From the NCBI GenBank assembly GCA_005883955.1, contig VAXH01000057.1, positions 1-48,912 on the forward strand: DNA of 48,912 nucleotides, given 5' to 3'. How positions within the stretch are numbered: position 1 is the stretch's first letter; the number at the start of each line of letters is the position of its first letter. This document shows positions 14,309 to 22,909 of the stretch, piece after piece. The DNA comes from Actinomycetota bacterium. Lineage in GTDB: Bacteria; Actinomycetota; Thermoleophilia; Gaiellales; Gaiellaceae. Made by a program: the position numbers and the translations under genes. The notes beneath the pieces were generated by a model. That model had not been told where the DNA came from. It did no database searches and saw only the letters and a program-made list of their open reading frames with translations.

Positions 14309-14743
14309 ATGCTGCTAGGTGAGTACGAGCATACGATCGATGACAAGAACCGCCTCACGCTCCCGGCCAAGTTTCGACAGGCATTCGACGAAGGCCTGGT
14401 TCTCACGCGGGGAATCGAGCGGTGCCTCTCCGCGTACCCGCGCAGCGACTGGGCCGAGAGCGTTGAGTCGAGGCTCCGGGAGCTCGACCCGCTCAGCAAG
14501 GAAGGCCGCGTGATGCAGCGCTATTTCTTCTCCGGGGCGGCCGAGGCGGAGCTGGACAAGCAGGGCAGAGTGATGGTGCCGTCGCCGCTGGGCGACTACG
14601 CCGGGCTGGGGAAGGAGGTCGTCGTGGTGGGGATCCGCGACCACCTCGAGATCTGGGACCGCGCCTCTTGGCGCGCGCACCTGGACGAGATCGAAGGGAG
14701 TGCCGAGGATGTTGCCGAGCGTCTTGCAACCAAGCGCGACTGA
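14309..14743 (+). CDS. mraZ: Transcriptional regulator MraZ
   Basis: A 144-residue protein with two tandem AbrB-like MraZ domains. The first begins MLLGEYEHTIDDKNRLTLPAKFR; the second contains AEAELDKQGRVMVPSPLGDYAGL and ends with EVVVVGIRDHLEIWD. The DK.R(L/V) DNA-contact motifs appear in both halves (DDKNRL, DKQGRV). MraZ forms ring oligomers that bind GTGG-type repeats, here seen immediately upstream. First gene of the dcw cluster, overlapping rsmH by 35 bp, so the two are tightly coupled. Length is normal for the family. Confidence 0.96.
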   Translation: MLLGEYEHTIDDKNRLTLPAKFRQAFDEGLVLTRGIERCLSAYPRSDWAESVESRLRELDPLSKEGRVMQRYFFSGAAEAELDKQGRVMVPSPLGDYAGLGKEVVVVGIRDHLEIWDRASWRAHLDEIEGSAEDVAERLATKRD

Positions 14744-15665
14744 TCACGTTCCCGTACTCGCCGACGAGGTTCGGCAGCTGCTTGCGATCGAGTCCGGCGA
14801 GACCGTGGTGGACGCGACCTTCGGGGCCGGCGGCCATGCCGCGCTGCTCGCCGCCGACCTACGCGGCGAGGGGCGGTTGATCGCCATCGACCGCGATCCG
14901 ACCGCACGCGCCTACTTCGACCGCTTTCGCAAGGAGACCGGTATTCAAGGCCGTTTTCTCCGCGGTGACTTCTCGATCGTGCTCGAGCAGCTCGCCGACA
15001 ACGGGGCTCGCGCCGACGCGATCCTCTTCGATCTCGGCGTCTCGTCGATGCAGATCGACCGCCCTGAGCGGGGCTTCTCCTACGCAGCCGACGCACCGCT
15101 CGACATGCGTATGGATCCCTCGGCCGACTACTCGGCCCGCGAGCTCGTCAACGAGGCCTCGGAGCGCGAGCTGACGCACATCTTCCGCCAGTACGGCGAG
15201 GAGCGCTACGCGAAGCAGATCACCCGTGCGATCGCGCGCCGGCGCAAGGATCAGCCCTTCGAACGGACCGGCGAGCTCGTCGAGACGATCAAGAACGCTA
15301 TCCCGGCTCCCGCCCGCTTTGGTGACGGACACCCGGCGAAGCGCGTCTTCCAGGCGCTCCGCATCGCCGTCAACGACGAGCTGACCGCGCTCGAGGACGC
15401 GCTCCCCGCGGCCGTCGACCTGCTGAAGCCGGGCGGCCGACTGGCGGTGATCAGCTTCCACTCGCTCGAGGACCGGATCGTCAAGCGCTTCCTCCGCGAC
15501 CAGGAGCACGGCTGCACGTGTCCGCCCGACTTCCCGGTCTGCGTCTGCGGTCAGGAGCCGGTGCTGCGCGCGACACCGCGTCGGGCGATTCGGCCGAGCT
15601 CGCGCGAGACCGCGAGCAACCCGCGGGCCGCGTCGGCGCGGTTGAGGGCCGCGGTCAAGGTTTAG
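14709..15665 (+). CDS. rsmH: 16S rRNA (cytosine1402-N4)-methyltransferase
   Basis: A 318-residue SAM-dependent enzyme (formerly MraW). Motif I is VVDATFGAGGHA, preceded by the substrate-side DHVPVLADEV. DLGVSSMQIDRPERGFSY, the PLDMRMDP segment, AKRVFQALRIAVNDEL and ISFHSLEDRIVKRF are all diagnostic. It methylates C1402 of 16S rRNA. ATG 14709 is chosen because a GAAGGGA sequence sits nine bases upstream; GTG 14700 is the alternative. The stop codon lies in the left arm of a hairpin that reaches to the ftsL start. A short insertion with several cysteines (CTCPPDFPVCVCG) near residue 275 is common in this family. Confidence 0.96.
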   Translation: MLPSVLQPSATDHVPVLADEVRQLLAIESGETVVDATFGAGGHAALLAADLRGEGRLIAIDRDPTARAYFDRFRKETGIQGRFLRGDFSIVLEQLADNGARADAILFDLGVSSMQIDRPERGFSYAADAPLDMRMDPSADYSARELVNEASERELTHIFRQYGEERYAKQITRAIARRRKDQPFERTGELVETIKNAIPAPARFGDGHPAKRVFQALRIAVNDELTALEDALPAAVDLLKPGGRLAVISFHSLEDRIVKRFLRDQEHGCTCPPDFPVCVCGQEPVLRATPRRAIRPSSRETASNPRAASARLRAAVKV

Positions 15666-15704
15666 TGGCCCATCCAGCGACACGGCATCACTGGAAGGGC
15701 CACT
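15664..15704 (+). promoter_or_regulatory. Hairpin enclosing the rsmH stop and the ftsL ribosome-binding site
   Basis: Arms AGTGGCCC (15664-15671) and GGGCCACT (15697-15704) pair perfectly; an inner CCAG/CTGG stem (15674-15677, 15691-15694) continues after a 2x2 internal loop. The left arm begins inside the rsmH stop codon TAG. The right arm contains GGAAGGG, the only good ribosome-binding site for ftsL, whose ATG follows after one more base. In RNA this would hide the site until ribosomes finishing rsmH open the stem, which is a classic way to couple translation. Confidence 0.6.
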
Positions 15705-15705
15705 G

Positions 15706-16116
15706 ATGGCTTCCTGGCACGCAGCCGCCGCACCGGCCCCGGCGCGCGCGCCGGCCCGAAAGCGTCCCCGTCCCGGGCCTGGCGCGCTCGATCACAAGCA
15801 GTCCCGGCCTGCGCCGAGGCGTCGGGAAAAGGCGAAGGCCGGGGTCGCCGGCGGGCTCGCCTGGATCATCGCCGCCGGCGTGCTGCTCGCCGGGATCGTC
15901 GCGCTCAACGTCGCCGTGCTGCGGCTGAACATCCGCCTCGACCACATGAACAACGAGCGGCAGCAGCTGCAGGCCGAAAACGCAGCGCTCGGCGCGAAGC
16001 TGTCCGGCGCCGTCTCGTCGCCGAGGATCCAGGCACTCGCCAAGTCGCGCGGTTTCGTTCCGGCCGATCCGACGACGATCGGCTATGTCGACCTCACAAA
16101 TCGTCGCGGGCGTTGA
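15706..16116 (+). CDS. ftsL: Cell division protein FtsL-like
   Basis: A 136-residue bitopic membrane protein. A basic, Pro/Ala/Arg-rich cytoplasmic region (residues 1-46) precedes one membrane helix (about 50-72, LAWIIAAGVLLAGIVALNVA). An extracytoplasmic leucine-zipper-like segment (LRLNIRLDHMNNERQQLQAE) and a short tail with IQALAKSRGFVPADPTTIGYV follow. This is the FtsL/DivIC pattern. FtsL joins the FtsQ-FtsB-FtsL complex, which activates FtsWI. Position between rsmH and ftsI is the canonical ftsL place. The stop overlaps the ftsI start (TTGA). Confidence 0.85.
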   Translation: MASWHAAAAPAPARAPARKRPRPGPGALDHKQSRPAPRRREKAKAGVAGGLAWIIAAGVLLAGIVALNVAVLRLNIRLDHMNNERQQLQAENAALGAKLSGAVSSPRIQALAKSRGFVPADPTTIGYVDLTNRRGR

Positions 16117-17798
16117 GCGGCCGGCTCGCGAACCGCCGGATCCGTCTGCTCCTCGCCGTTTTCGCGATCGTCTTCGGCGCCACCCTCTTTCGCGCGGTCT
16201 GGCTGCAGGGCGTGCGTGCCCAGTCGCTCGGCAGGATGGCGGCGAGCCAGCACCGGACGACGGTCGATCTCGCGGCCAACCGCGGGACGATTTACGACAG
16301 CACGGGCGTCCAGCTCGCGGTGGGCGAGCAGGCGATCACGGTCTACGCCGATCCGCTGCAGGTCCGGGACGCGACGAAGGCTGCGCCCGTGGTCGCGCGC
16401 ATCCTGAGGCTCGCTCCGAAACAGGTCTACGAGCAGTTGGCCGACCGAACACACGGCTTCGTCTACATCGAGCGGAAGGCGGACCCGGTTCGGGCCGAGC
16501 GGCTTCAGCGCCAGCACATCTCGGGCCTCGGCTTCTATCCAGAAGAGCGGCGCTTCTATCCACAGCACGGGATCGCCGCCCAGGTGCTCGGCTATGCGGG
16601 CGTTGACAACCACGGCCTCTCCGGTCTCGAGCTCGCCCTCGACAAGCGGCTGGCCGGCCGACCAGGACGAGAGACACTCGTCCGCGATCCGCTTGGCCAC
16701 GTGCTCGATTCGATCGTCTCGAAGGCCGCCCTCAACGGCAGTGACGTCTCGCTCACGATCGACCACAACATCCAGGCGACGGCGGATCAGGTCCTGCGCC
16801 AGACCGTCCAGAGATGGCATGCGAAGGACGGCACAGCGATCGTGCTCGATCCACACACAGGCGCCGTCCTCGCGATGGCCGTCGCTCCCGCCTACGACGC
16901 CAACAACTTTCCCGCCGTCTCGAAGGACGTCCAGCGCAACCGGGCGGTGACCGATACGTACGAGCCGGGTTCGACCTTCAAGCTCGTCACGGTTGCCGGC
17001 GCGCTTTAGACCGGGCTCGTCACGCCGCAGGAGAAGTTCGTCCTACCGTACGAGATCCAGATGGCCGACCGCCGGATTCACGACGCGGAGCTGCGCGGGA
17101 CCGAGACGATGAGCGTCGCGCAGATCCTTTCGAAGTCCTCCAACGTCGGCGCGATCACGCTCGCCCGCCTGCTCGGCAAGAACCGCCTCATGTCCTGGAT
17201 CTCGCGCCTCGGTTTCGGCCGCGCGACCGGGATCGACTTCCCCGGCGAGAGCCGGGGGATCGTGCTCCCGGCAGACAAGTGGTCGGGCTCGACGATCGGA
17301 AACGTGCCGATCGGCCAGGGAATTGCGGTGACGCCGATCCAAATGGCCTCGGCGTACGCCGCAATCGCCAACGGGGGGATCTGGACGCGGCCGCATCTCG
17401 TCGAGCGGGTCGGAGACGGGCTGCCCAGGCCGGTGGCCCGGCACCGGATCGTGACCCGCTGGATCGCGCGCGAGCTGACCTCGATGCTCCAGAACGTCGT
17501 TCTCGACGGCACGGGGACGCTTGCGCAGATTCCCGGCTACCACGTCGCCGGCAAGACCGGCACCGCGGCGAAACCGGACTCGCACGGTGGCTATTCGACC
17601 TCGAAGTACGTCGCCTCGTTCGTCGGGTTTGCGCCGGCGACGCGGCCTCGGATCGTCGTGCTCGTAACGATCGACGAGCCCCAGGGCGCGATCTGGGGCG
17701 GCGTGGTCGCCGCGCCGGCCTTCAAGGAGATCGCGCAGCAGACCCTGCAGTACCTGTCGGCGCCGCCGGATGCGCCGCGGACCGCTACTTCGCCTTGA
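16113..17798 (+). pseudogene. ftsI: ftsI (penicillin-binding protein 3) interrupted by one in-frame TAG
   Basis: The frame reads as a complete 561-codon class B PBP except for a TAG at 17007-17009 (codon 299). Before it lie a short cytoplasmic tail, a membrane helix (about 9-30), the dimerisation domain (RGTIYDSTGVQLA) and the SxxK motif STFK (Ser287). After it, in the same frame, come the SSN motif (342-344) and the KTG motif (Lys481). Homologues usually have Glu after the Ala-Leu, so a single GAG to TAG change explains the stop. The truncated product would lack two of three catalytic motifs. FtsI makes septal peptidoglycan and is normally essential, so a sequencing error, readthrough or a recent mutation must be considered. 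Start TTG 16113 overlaps the ftsL stop. The 3' end overlaps the opposing PBP2 gene by 14 bp. Confidence 0.85.
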
Positions 17799-19833
17799 CC
17801 CCGAAGTAGGCGGAGTAGATCTCCTTCGCTGCCGGAGCCGCGGCCTCGGCGCCGAAGCCGCCGTGCTCGATCATCACGACGACGACGAGCTTCGGGTTGT
17901 AGGCCGGCGCCCAGGACGCGTACCAGGAGTGGTCGCTGCCGGGCGGGGCTTCCGCGGTTCCGGTCTTGCCGGCGACCTGGATCGGGAAGGTGCCGAAGAC
18001 GGCGCCGGACGTGCCCGAGTGGGCACCGGCGATCAGACCGTCCCTGATCGTAGAAACGTCGGTGAGGCGGAGGTGCCGCCGGGCCCGAAAACGAAGCTCG
18101 CGGACGATCTGCCCGCTGGAGTTGAGCACGGCCTTGCCGACGTGCGGGCGGACGACCGTGCCGCCGTTCGCGAGCGTCGAGTAGGCGACGGCGAGCTGGA
18201 GCGGTGTGATCGCGAGCTGGCCTTGCCCGACGGCGAGGTTGACCGAGTAACCCTCGTACCAGATCCGCTGCCAGGGCTGCTTGAAGGTCCGCTTCAGCCA
18301 CGCCGGGGTGGGGACGAGGCCGGGGGCCTCGCCAGGGACGTCGAAGCCGGTGGGATGCCCGACGCCGAGGCGACTCGCCCAATCCTGCATGTAGAGATGC
18401 CCCCTCTGCTGCTCGGCGTAGAACATCGAGCCGAGGCGGTAGAACCAGGTGTCGCAGGAGATCGAAAGCGCCTCGGGCAGCGTCAGGCTCGCGTCGACAT
18501 GAGCCTCGACGTTATGGAAGACATGGTTGCCGACGGTGTAGGTGCTCGTGCAGGGCAGCGTCGAGTACGGACTGATCAGACCCGACGCGAGTGCCGCCTC
18601 GGCGACGATCGGCTTGAAGGTCGAGCCCGTCGGATAGACGCCCTGCGTCGCCCGGTTGACGAGGAGGCGGCGAGGATCGTTCGGGTTGAGCAAGGAGCGA
18701 AGGTACTCAGGGTCGGTCGCCGCGCGCGCCTGGTTGAAGCGCGGATAGCTTGCAAGCGCGTAGACGGAGCCGTCGCGCGGGTTCATCACGACCGCGGCCC
18801 CGGCGTGAGCGTCGTAGTGGCCGTTGGCGTGCGCGAGCGCGATTCCGTCCCGAATCGCCTTCTCGGCGGCGCGCTGCAAGCGCAGGTCGACCGTGAGCTG
18901 AAGCCCGTTGGCAGGGCGCGCCACGCGGACGACGCGGGCCGGCCCGATCGGGCGCCCCTGGGCGTCGACCACGACACGGGCTTTGTCGAGTCCGCCGTTC
19001 AGCAGCCGGTCGTAGGCTTCCTCGGCGCCCGACTGACCCACGATCGCACCGGCGCGGAGACCGGGACGCGTGTGGGCGGCGAGTTGGCTCGGGCCGATCT
19101 CGCCGAGCAGGCCGAGGAACTCAGCGCCGATTGAGCCGCTGGGGTAGCTCCGCTCCGGCAGGGCCACGACGCGGATCCCCGGAAACTCGCGGGCGTGCTC
19201 GTCGAGGAAGAAGCCGAGGTCCCGGGTGATGCGCGGCAGGACGACCGCCGAGGAATACGGCGACTTGAATTCGCTGTGGCGGATCCGTTGGAGAAAGCGT
19301 GCCGGCGGAACTCCGGAGAGGTAGCTGAGCCGCCGCAGGAGCATGCGGCCCTGGTGGGTCGGCCACCAACGGCCGTGCTGGTCGATCAGACCGAGAACCG
19401 AGGAGTCGACGGAGACGGCGAGCCCGCCGCTCGTCCCCGCCAGGACCCGGCCTTTCGCGTCGACGATCTGACCGCGTGGGGCGGGAAGATCGATCAGCCG
19501 GAAGGTCTGGCGCTGGGCTGCGAGCGCGAAGTGCGGCCCCCGCACGACCTGGAGAGACCAGAGCCGCAGCGCCAGCAGCCCGAACAGGCCGAGCGTGACG
19601 AGCCCGATCATCCCGACGCGGAGGAAGAAGCCGCCGCTGCCGTGGAAGTCCGCGGCGGCGACCGAGACCGGTCGCACCCCGAGCCGCCGCGGAATGCGGA
19701 CGCTGCGCCGGCCACGCCCTGGCTGAGAGACGAAATCGCTCAGCGCGCGCGGTCCAGTTCGGCTCCGGGCGCGAACGCCCTCAGGTTCGCTGGGGGAACC
19801 TCCCACTCGCTCCGCGTCAGTTTCCCCTTCCAC
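17785..19833 (-). CDS. mrdA: Penicillin-binding protein 2 (elongation-type transpeptidase, MrdA-like)
   Basis: A 682-residue class B PBP on the strand opposite to the rest of the dcw cluster. After a low-complexity basic N-terminus of about 65 residues comes a membrane helix (MIGLVTLGLFGLLALRLWSL), the APRGQIVDAKGRVLA dimerisation block and the ERSYPSGSIGAEFLG segment. The transpeptidase motifs are GSTFK (SxxK), SCD in SISCDTWFY (the SxD variant typical of PBP2 rather than FtsI) and AGKTGTAE. It cross-links peptidoglycan during wall elongation with a RodA partner. The GTG 19833 start has no ribosome-binding site and sits beside two small hairpins, so the true start may be downstream; the first 50 residues are doubtful. 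Convergent with ftsI. Confidence 0.92.
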   Translation of the reverse strand: MEGETDAERVGGSPSEPEGVRARSRTGPRALSDFVSQPGRGRRSVRIPRRLGVRPVSVAAADFHGSGGFFLRVGMIGLVTLGLFGLLALRLWSLQVVRGPHFALAAQRQTFRLIDLPAPRGQIVDAKGRVLAGTSGGLAVSVDSSVLGLIDQHGRWWPTHQGRMLLRRLSYLSGVPPARFLQRIRHSEFKSPYSSAVVLPRITRDLGFFLDEHAREFPGIRVVALPERSYPSGSIGAEFLGLLGEIGPSQLAAHTRPGLRAGAIVGQSGAEEAYDRLLNGGLDKARVVVDAQGRPIGPARVVRVARPANGLQLTVDLRLQRAAEKAIRDGIALAHANGHYDAHAGAAVVMNPRDGSVYALASYPRFNQARAATDPEYLRSLLNPNDPRRLLVNRATQGVYPTGSTFKPIVAEAALASGLISPYSTLPCTSTYTVGNHVFHNVEAHVDASLTLPEALSISCDTWFYRLGSMFYAEQQRGHLYMQDWASRLGVGHPTGFDVPGEAPGLVPTPAWLKRTFKQPWQRIWYEGYSVNLAVGQGQLAITPLQLAVAYSTLANGGTVVRPHVGKAVLNSSGQIVRELRFRARRHLRLTDVSTIRDGLIAGAHSGTSGAVFGTFPIQVAGKTGTAEAPPGSDHSWYASWAPAYNPKLVVVVMIEHGGFGAEAAAPAAKEIYSAYFGVKAK

Positions 19834-20223
19834 TGGTCCGCTTCGCGGACAGGCCCTTCGGGCCGGCGGCGGCGGCGCACTACCTGGGCATCGTTATGTT
19901 CGGTCGGGACGGGTGCCATTTGCCGTTCGTGTTACTAAGGATGCCCGCTTCGGAATTCGATTGCCAGGTGAAAGGCCTCACTTCAGCCATTGCGTTTTGG
20001 TCGGCGGAGAACTTCCGCCGCCCCTGACCCGCACCGCGTCCAGCCCGGCCCAGGGCTGCCGGCCGCTCGTAAGGTTCGCCCGGCCTCCTCCCCACGGCGA
20101 GCATAACCGCGAGGGTGTGCCGTCGCCAGGTGTCCTTTGTGCCGAAAATGCTGCAAATGCAGATCTTTTGGCATAGCGACGCCCGCAGCGGCGGCTGGGC
20201 CCATTGGTAGACTCGCCGCGCAG
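19834..20223. other. 390-bp divergent intergenic region between PBP2 and murE, with small hairpins
   Basis: No convincing gene. Near the PBP2 start two tandem perfect mini-hairpins occur: 19836-19850 (GTCCGC TTC GCGGAC) and 19852-19864 (GGCCC TTC GGGCC); on the minus strand the first contains GCGAAGC, a sequence known to form very stable hairpins. A third stem, 20096-20127, has arms GGCGA/TCGCC and GCATA/TGTGC. The region must hold promoters for PBP2 and for the murE-to-ftsQ block, but no clear -35/-10 pair can be assigned. TATGCT on the minus strand at 20099-20104 is a weak candidate -10. Confidence 0.5.
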
Positions 20224-21672
20224 ATGAACCTGGAGCGCGTCATCGCAGCGCTCGCCCCAACGGACGTCGTGCAGCGCGCTCCGGTCGAGATCTCCGACCT
20301 CGCCTACGACACGCGCGCCGTCGGGCCTGGAGCGCTCTTCTTCTGCGTCCCCGGCGAACGGCACGACGGCCACGCCTTCGCCCGCGAAGCGGTGGAACGC
20401 GGCGCGGCAGCGCTCGCGGTCGAGCGCGTGCTCGAGCTTGACCTCGCCCAGCTTGTCGTGCCTGACGTGCGACGGGCGATGGCTCAGGCCGCTGTTGTCT
20501 TCTTCGAGAACCCGACGCGCGAGCTCGAGGTCGCCGGCGTCACCGGCACGAACGGCAAGACAACGACCACATTCCTCCTCCACTCGATCCTCGCAGCGGC
20601 CGGCCGCCGGCCGGGACTGCTCGGCACGATCGAGAGCCGGATCGGGGGCGATCCCCGGCCGGCGATCCGCACGACGCCTGAGGCAATCGACCTCCAGCGC
20701 GCCTTCCGTCAGATGCTCGACGCCGGAAATCGGAGCTGCGCGCTCGAGGCGACCTCGCACGGCTCCGAGTTGGGCCGGCTCGACGGAGTTCGCTTCAGCG
20801 CGCTCGCCTTCACCAACCTCGGCCAGGACCATCTCGACTTCCACGGGACCTTCGAGCGCTACTTCGACGCGAAGCGCCGGCTCTTCGTCGAGGGCGAGCG
20901 GCCTCCGGCCGCGGTCAACGTCGGCGACAGCTACGGCCGCCGGTTGGCCGAGGACCTGCGGGCCCTCGGCCATCAGCCTCTCGTGACCTTCGGCACCGCC
21001 GACGAAGCGGATATCCGGGCCGAGCAGCTCGAGCTCGACGGCAACGGCGCTCGCTTGCGTGCCGGCGGAATCGCGCTGCGGACGAGGCTGCGCGGCCGCT
21101 TCAACGTCGAGAACGTCCTCGCGGCGGTTGCGGTCTCACGGCTGCTCGGAGTCGACAACGACGCGATCGCGGCCGGAGTCGAGGCGCTCGAGGGCGTCCC
21201 CGGGCGCTTCGAGGCGGTCGACGCGGGCCAGCCGTTCACGGTCGTCGTCGACTACTCCCACAAGCCGGACGCGCTGGAGAACGTGCTCCGCACCGCGCGT
21301 GAATTCGCTCGCAACCGGGTCATCTGCGTCTTCGGCTGCGGCGGCGACAGAGACCGGGCCAAGCGCCCGCTGATGGGACGGATCGCGAGCGAGCTTGCCG
21401 ACGTCGCGATCGTCACCTCGGACAATCCGCGCAGCGAGGATCCCGAGGCGATCATCGCCGAGGTGGTCGCCGGAGGGGGCGCGAGCCTGGAGGTGGAGCC
21501 CGACCGGGCGGCTGCGATTGAACGAGCGCTCGCGCTCGCGGCGGACGGCGACGTGGTCGTCATTGCCGGCAAGGGCCACGAGCAGGGACAGGAGTTCGCA
21601 GGCCGGGTGATCCCGTTCGATGACCGTGAGGTCGCCCGGGAGGCGCTTCGCCGCCTCGGGGCCGCCTTGTGA
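20224..21672 (+). CDS. murE: UDP-N-acetylmuramoyl-tripeptide synthetase, meso-diaminopimelate-adding
   Basis: A 482-residue Mur ligase. The ATP-binding loop is GVTGTNGKTTTTFLLHSIL; ATSHGSELGRLDGVRFSALAFTNLGQDHLDFHG, cut here to its key parts ATSHGSELGR and NLGQDHLDFH, holds the metal and carbamate region. The DNPR motif in TSDNPRSEDPEAI is the signature of enzymes that add meso-diaminopimelate, which tells the peptidoglycan type. It adds the third amino acid to UDP-MurNAc-L-Ala-D-Glu. The start is ATG 20224; the upstream extension with several cysteines is not homologous. Its stop overlaps the murF start (GTGA). Confidence 0.96.
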   Translation: MNLERVIAALAPTDVVQRAPVEISDLAYDTRAVGPGALFFCVPGERHDGHAFAREAVERGAAALAVERVLELDLAQLVVPDVRRAMAQAAVVFFENPTRELEVAGVTGTNGKTTTTFLLHSILAAAGRRPGLLGTIESRIGGDPRPAIRTTPEAIDLQRAFRQMLDAGNRSCALEATSHGSELGRLDGVRFSALAFTNLGQDHLDFHGTFERYFDAKRRLFVEGERPPAAVNVGDSYGRRLAEDLRALGHQPLVTFGTADEADIRAEQLELDGNGARLRAGGIALRTRLRGRFNVENVLAAVAVSRLLGVDNDAIAAGVEALEGVPGRFEAVDAGQPFTVVVDYSHKPDALENVLRTAREFARNRVICVFGCGGDRDRAKRPLMGRIASELADVAIVTSDNPRSEDPEAIIAEVVAGGGASLEVEPDRAAAIERALALAADGDVVVIAGKGHEQGQEFAGRVIPFDDREVAREALRRLGAAL

Positions 21673-22907
21673 TCCCCCTCGCGCTCGACGAGATCGCGGC
21701 GCTCGCGCCGGGCCGCCTCGACCGTGCTCCGTGGGCGTCCGAGGTGACCGGCGTCCAGGTCGACTCCCGCCGAATCGCCGAAGGCGATCTCTTCGTCGCC
21801 GTCGGCGGCGGGGCAGACTTCTGCAAACACGCCTTCGCGCGAGGCGCGGCGGCCACACTCGTCCCGGACGACGCGTTTTCCGCGCTCGGCGCGATCGGCC
21901 TAGCCGTGCGCGACCGCGCCGCGGCGACTGTCGTCGGCATCACCGGCTCGATGGGCAAGACCTCAACCAAGGATCTACTCGCCGCTCTCTGCGCGCCCTC
22001 GGCGAGGACGGTTGCCAACGAGGGGAACTTCAACAACGAGATCGGCGTCCCGTTGACGCTCTGCCGGCTCGAGCCCGATACCGAGGTCTGCATCCTCGAG
22101 CTCGCGATGCGGGGGCTCGGACAGATCGCCGAGCTCTGCGAGATCGCGCGGCCCGAGATCGGTCTCGTCACCAATGTCGGGCCCGTTCACCTCGAGCTCG
22201 TCGAGTCGCTCGACGGCGTCATTCGCGCGAAGAGCGAGCTCATTGCCGCGCTGCCGCCCGGCGGCGTCGCGATCGTGCCCGAGGATTTCCCGGTTGAGCG
22301 CGAAGACATCCGCGTGATCAGGCTGGGCGAGCCGGCCGCAGAGGTGAGCGACGGTCGAACGTCGGTCGGCGGCGTCAGCTTCAACTTCGTCGCCGAGCAC
22401 CAGGCGGCCAACGCGGCAGCCGCGCTGGCGGCGCTGGACGCGCTCGGGCTGCCGCGTCCAGAACGCGTCGACGTCGACTTCTCCCGCTGGCGCGGCGAGG
22501 AGCGGGAGCTTCACGGAGGCGGCCTGCTGATCAACGACGCCTACAACGCGAATCCGGTTTCGATGCGAGCGGCCCTGGGCTACCTGGCCGCGCGTGCGGG
22601 AAACCGTCGCCGCATAGCGATTCTCGGCGACATGGCCGAGCTCGGCCGGACGGCGCCGGCGTACCACTTGGAGGTTGGCGAGGCTGCGGCGGAGCTGGAG
22701 GTCGACGAGCTCCTCGCTGTGGGAGAGCTCGCGCGCGGCTACGTCGACGGAGCCGTGGGCGTTTCCTCGCGCTGGACGCCGAACGTCCACGAGGCTCTGC
22801 GGCAGCTCGACGAGCTCGTCCGGCCCGGCGATGCCGTGCTCGTGAAAGGCTCGCGGGCGATGGGGCTGGAAGCGGTGGCGGAAGCGCTGGCTGCGGTGAA
22901 CGCCTAA
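21669..22907 (+). CDS. murF: UDP-N-acetylmuramoyl-tripeptide--D-alanyl-D-alanine ligase
   Basis: A 412-residue Mur ligase that adds D-Ala-D-Ala to UDP-MurNAc-tripeptide in the cytoplasm. Seen: GVQVDSRRIAEGDLFVAVGG in the N-terminal domain, the P-loop GITGSMGKTSTKDLLA, NEGNFNNEIGVPLTL, the ELAMRGLGQIAELC and NVGPVHLE blocks, and LINDAYNANPVSMRAAL in the C-terminal half. These identify MurF rather than MurC, D or E. Starts at GTG 21669, overlapping murE by four bases, and ends two bases before mraY. Slightly shorter than the usual 450 residues. Confidence 0.95.
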   Translation: MIPLALDEIAALAPGRLDRAPWASEVTGVQVDSRRIAEGDLFVAVGGGADFCKHAFARGAAATLVPDDAFSALGAIGLAVRDRAAATVVGITGSMGKTSTKDLLAALCAPSARTVANEGNFNNEIGVPLTLCRLEPDTEVCILELAMRGLGQIAELCEIARPEIGLVTNVGPVHLELVESLDGVIRAKSELIAALPPGGVAIVPEDFPVEREDIRVIRLGEPAAEVSDGRTSVGGVSFNFVAEHQAANAAAALAALDALGLPRPERVDVDFSRWRGEERELHGGGLLINDAYNANPVSMRAALGYLAARAGNRRRIAILGDMAELGRTAPAYHLEVGEAAAELEVDELLAVGELARGYVDGAVGVSSRWTPNVHEALRQLDELVRPGDAVLVKGSRAMGLEAVAEALAAVNA

Positions 22908-22909
22908 CC

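Noticed and set aside
16113-17798. Genome-wide recoding of TAG to explain the ftsI stop
   Set aside because: Several other genes in the window end with TAG exactly where their families end, so TAG works as a stop here.
17770-19134. 454-codon open frame on the plus strand opposite PBP2
   Set aside because: The minus strand encodes a full PBP2 with SxxK, SxD and KTG motifs; the plus frame is low-complexity shadow.
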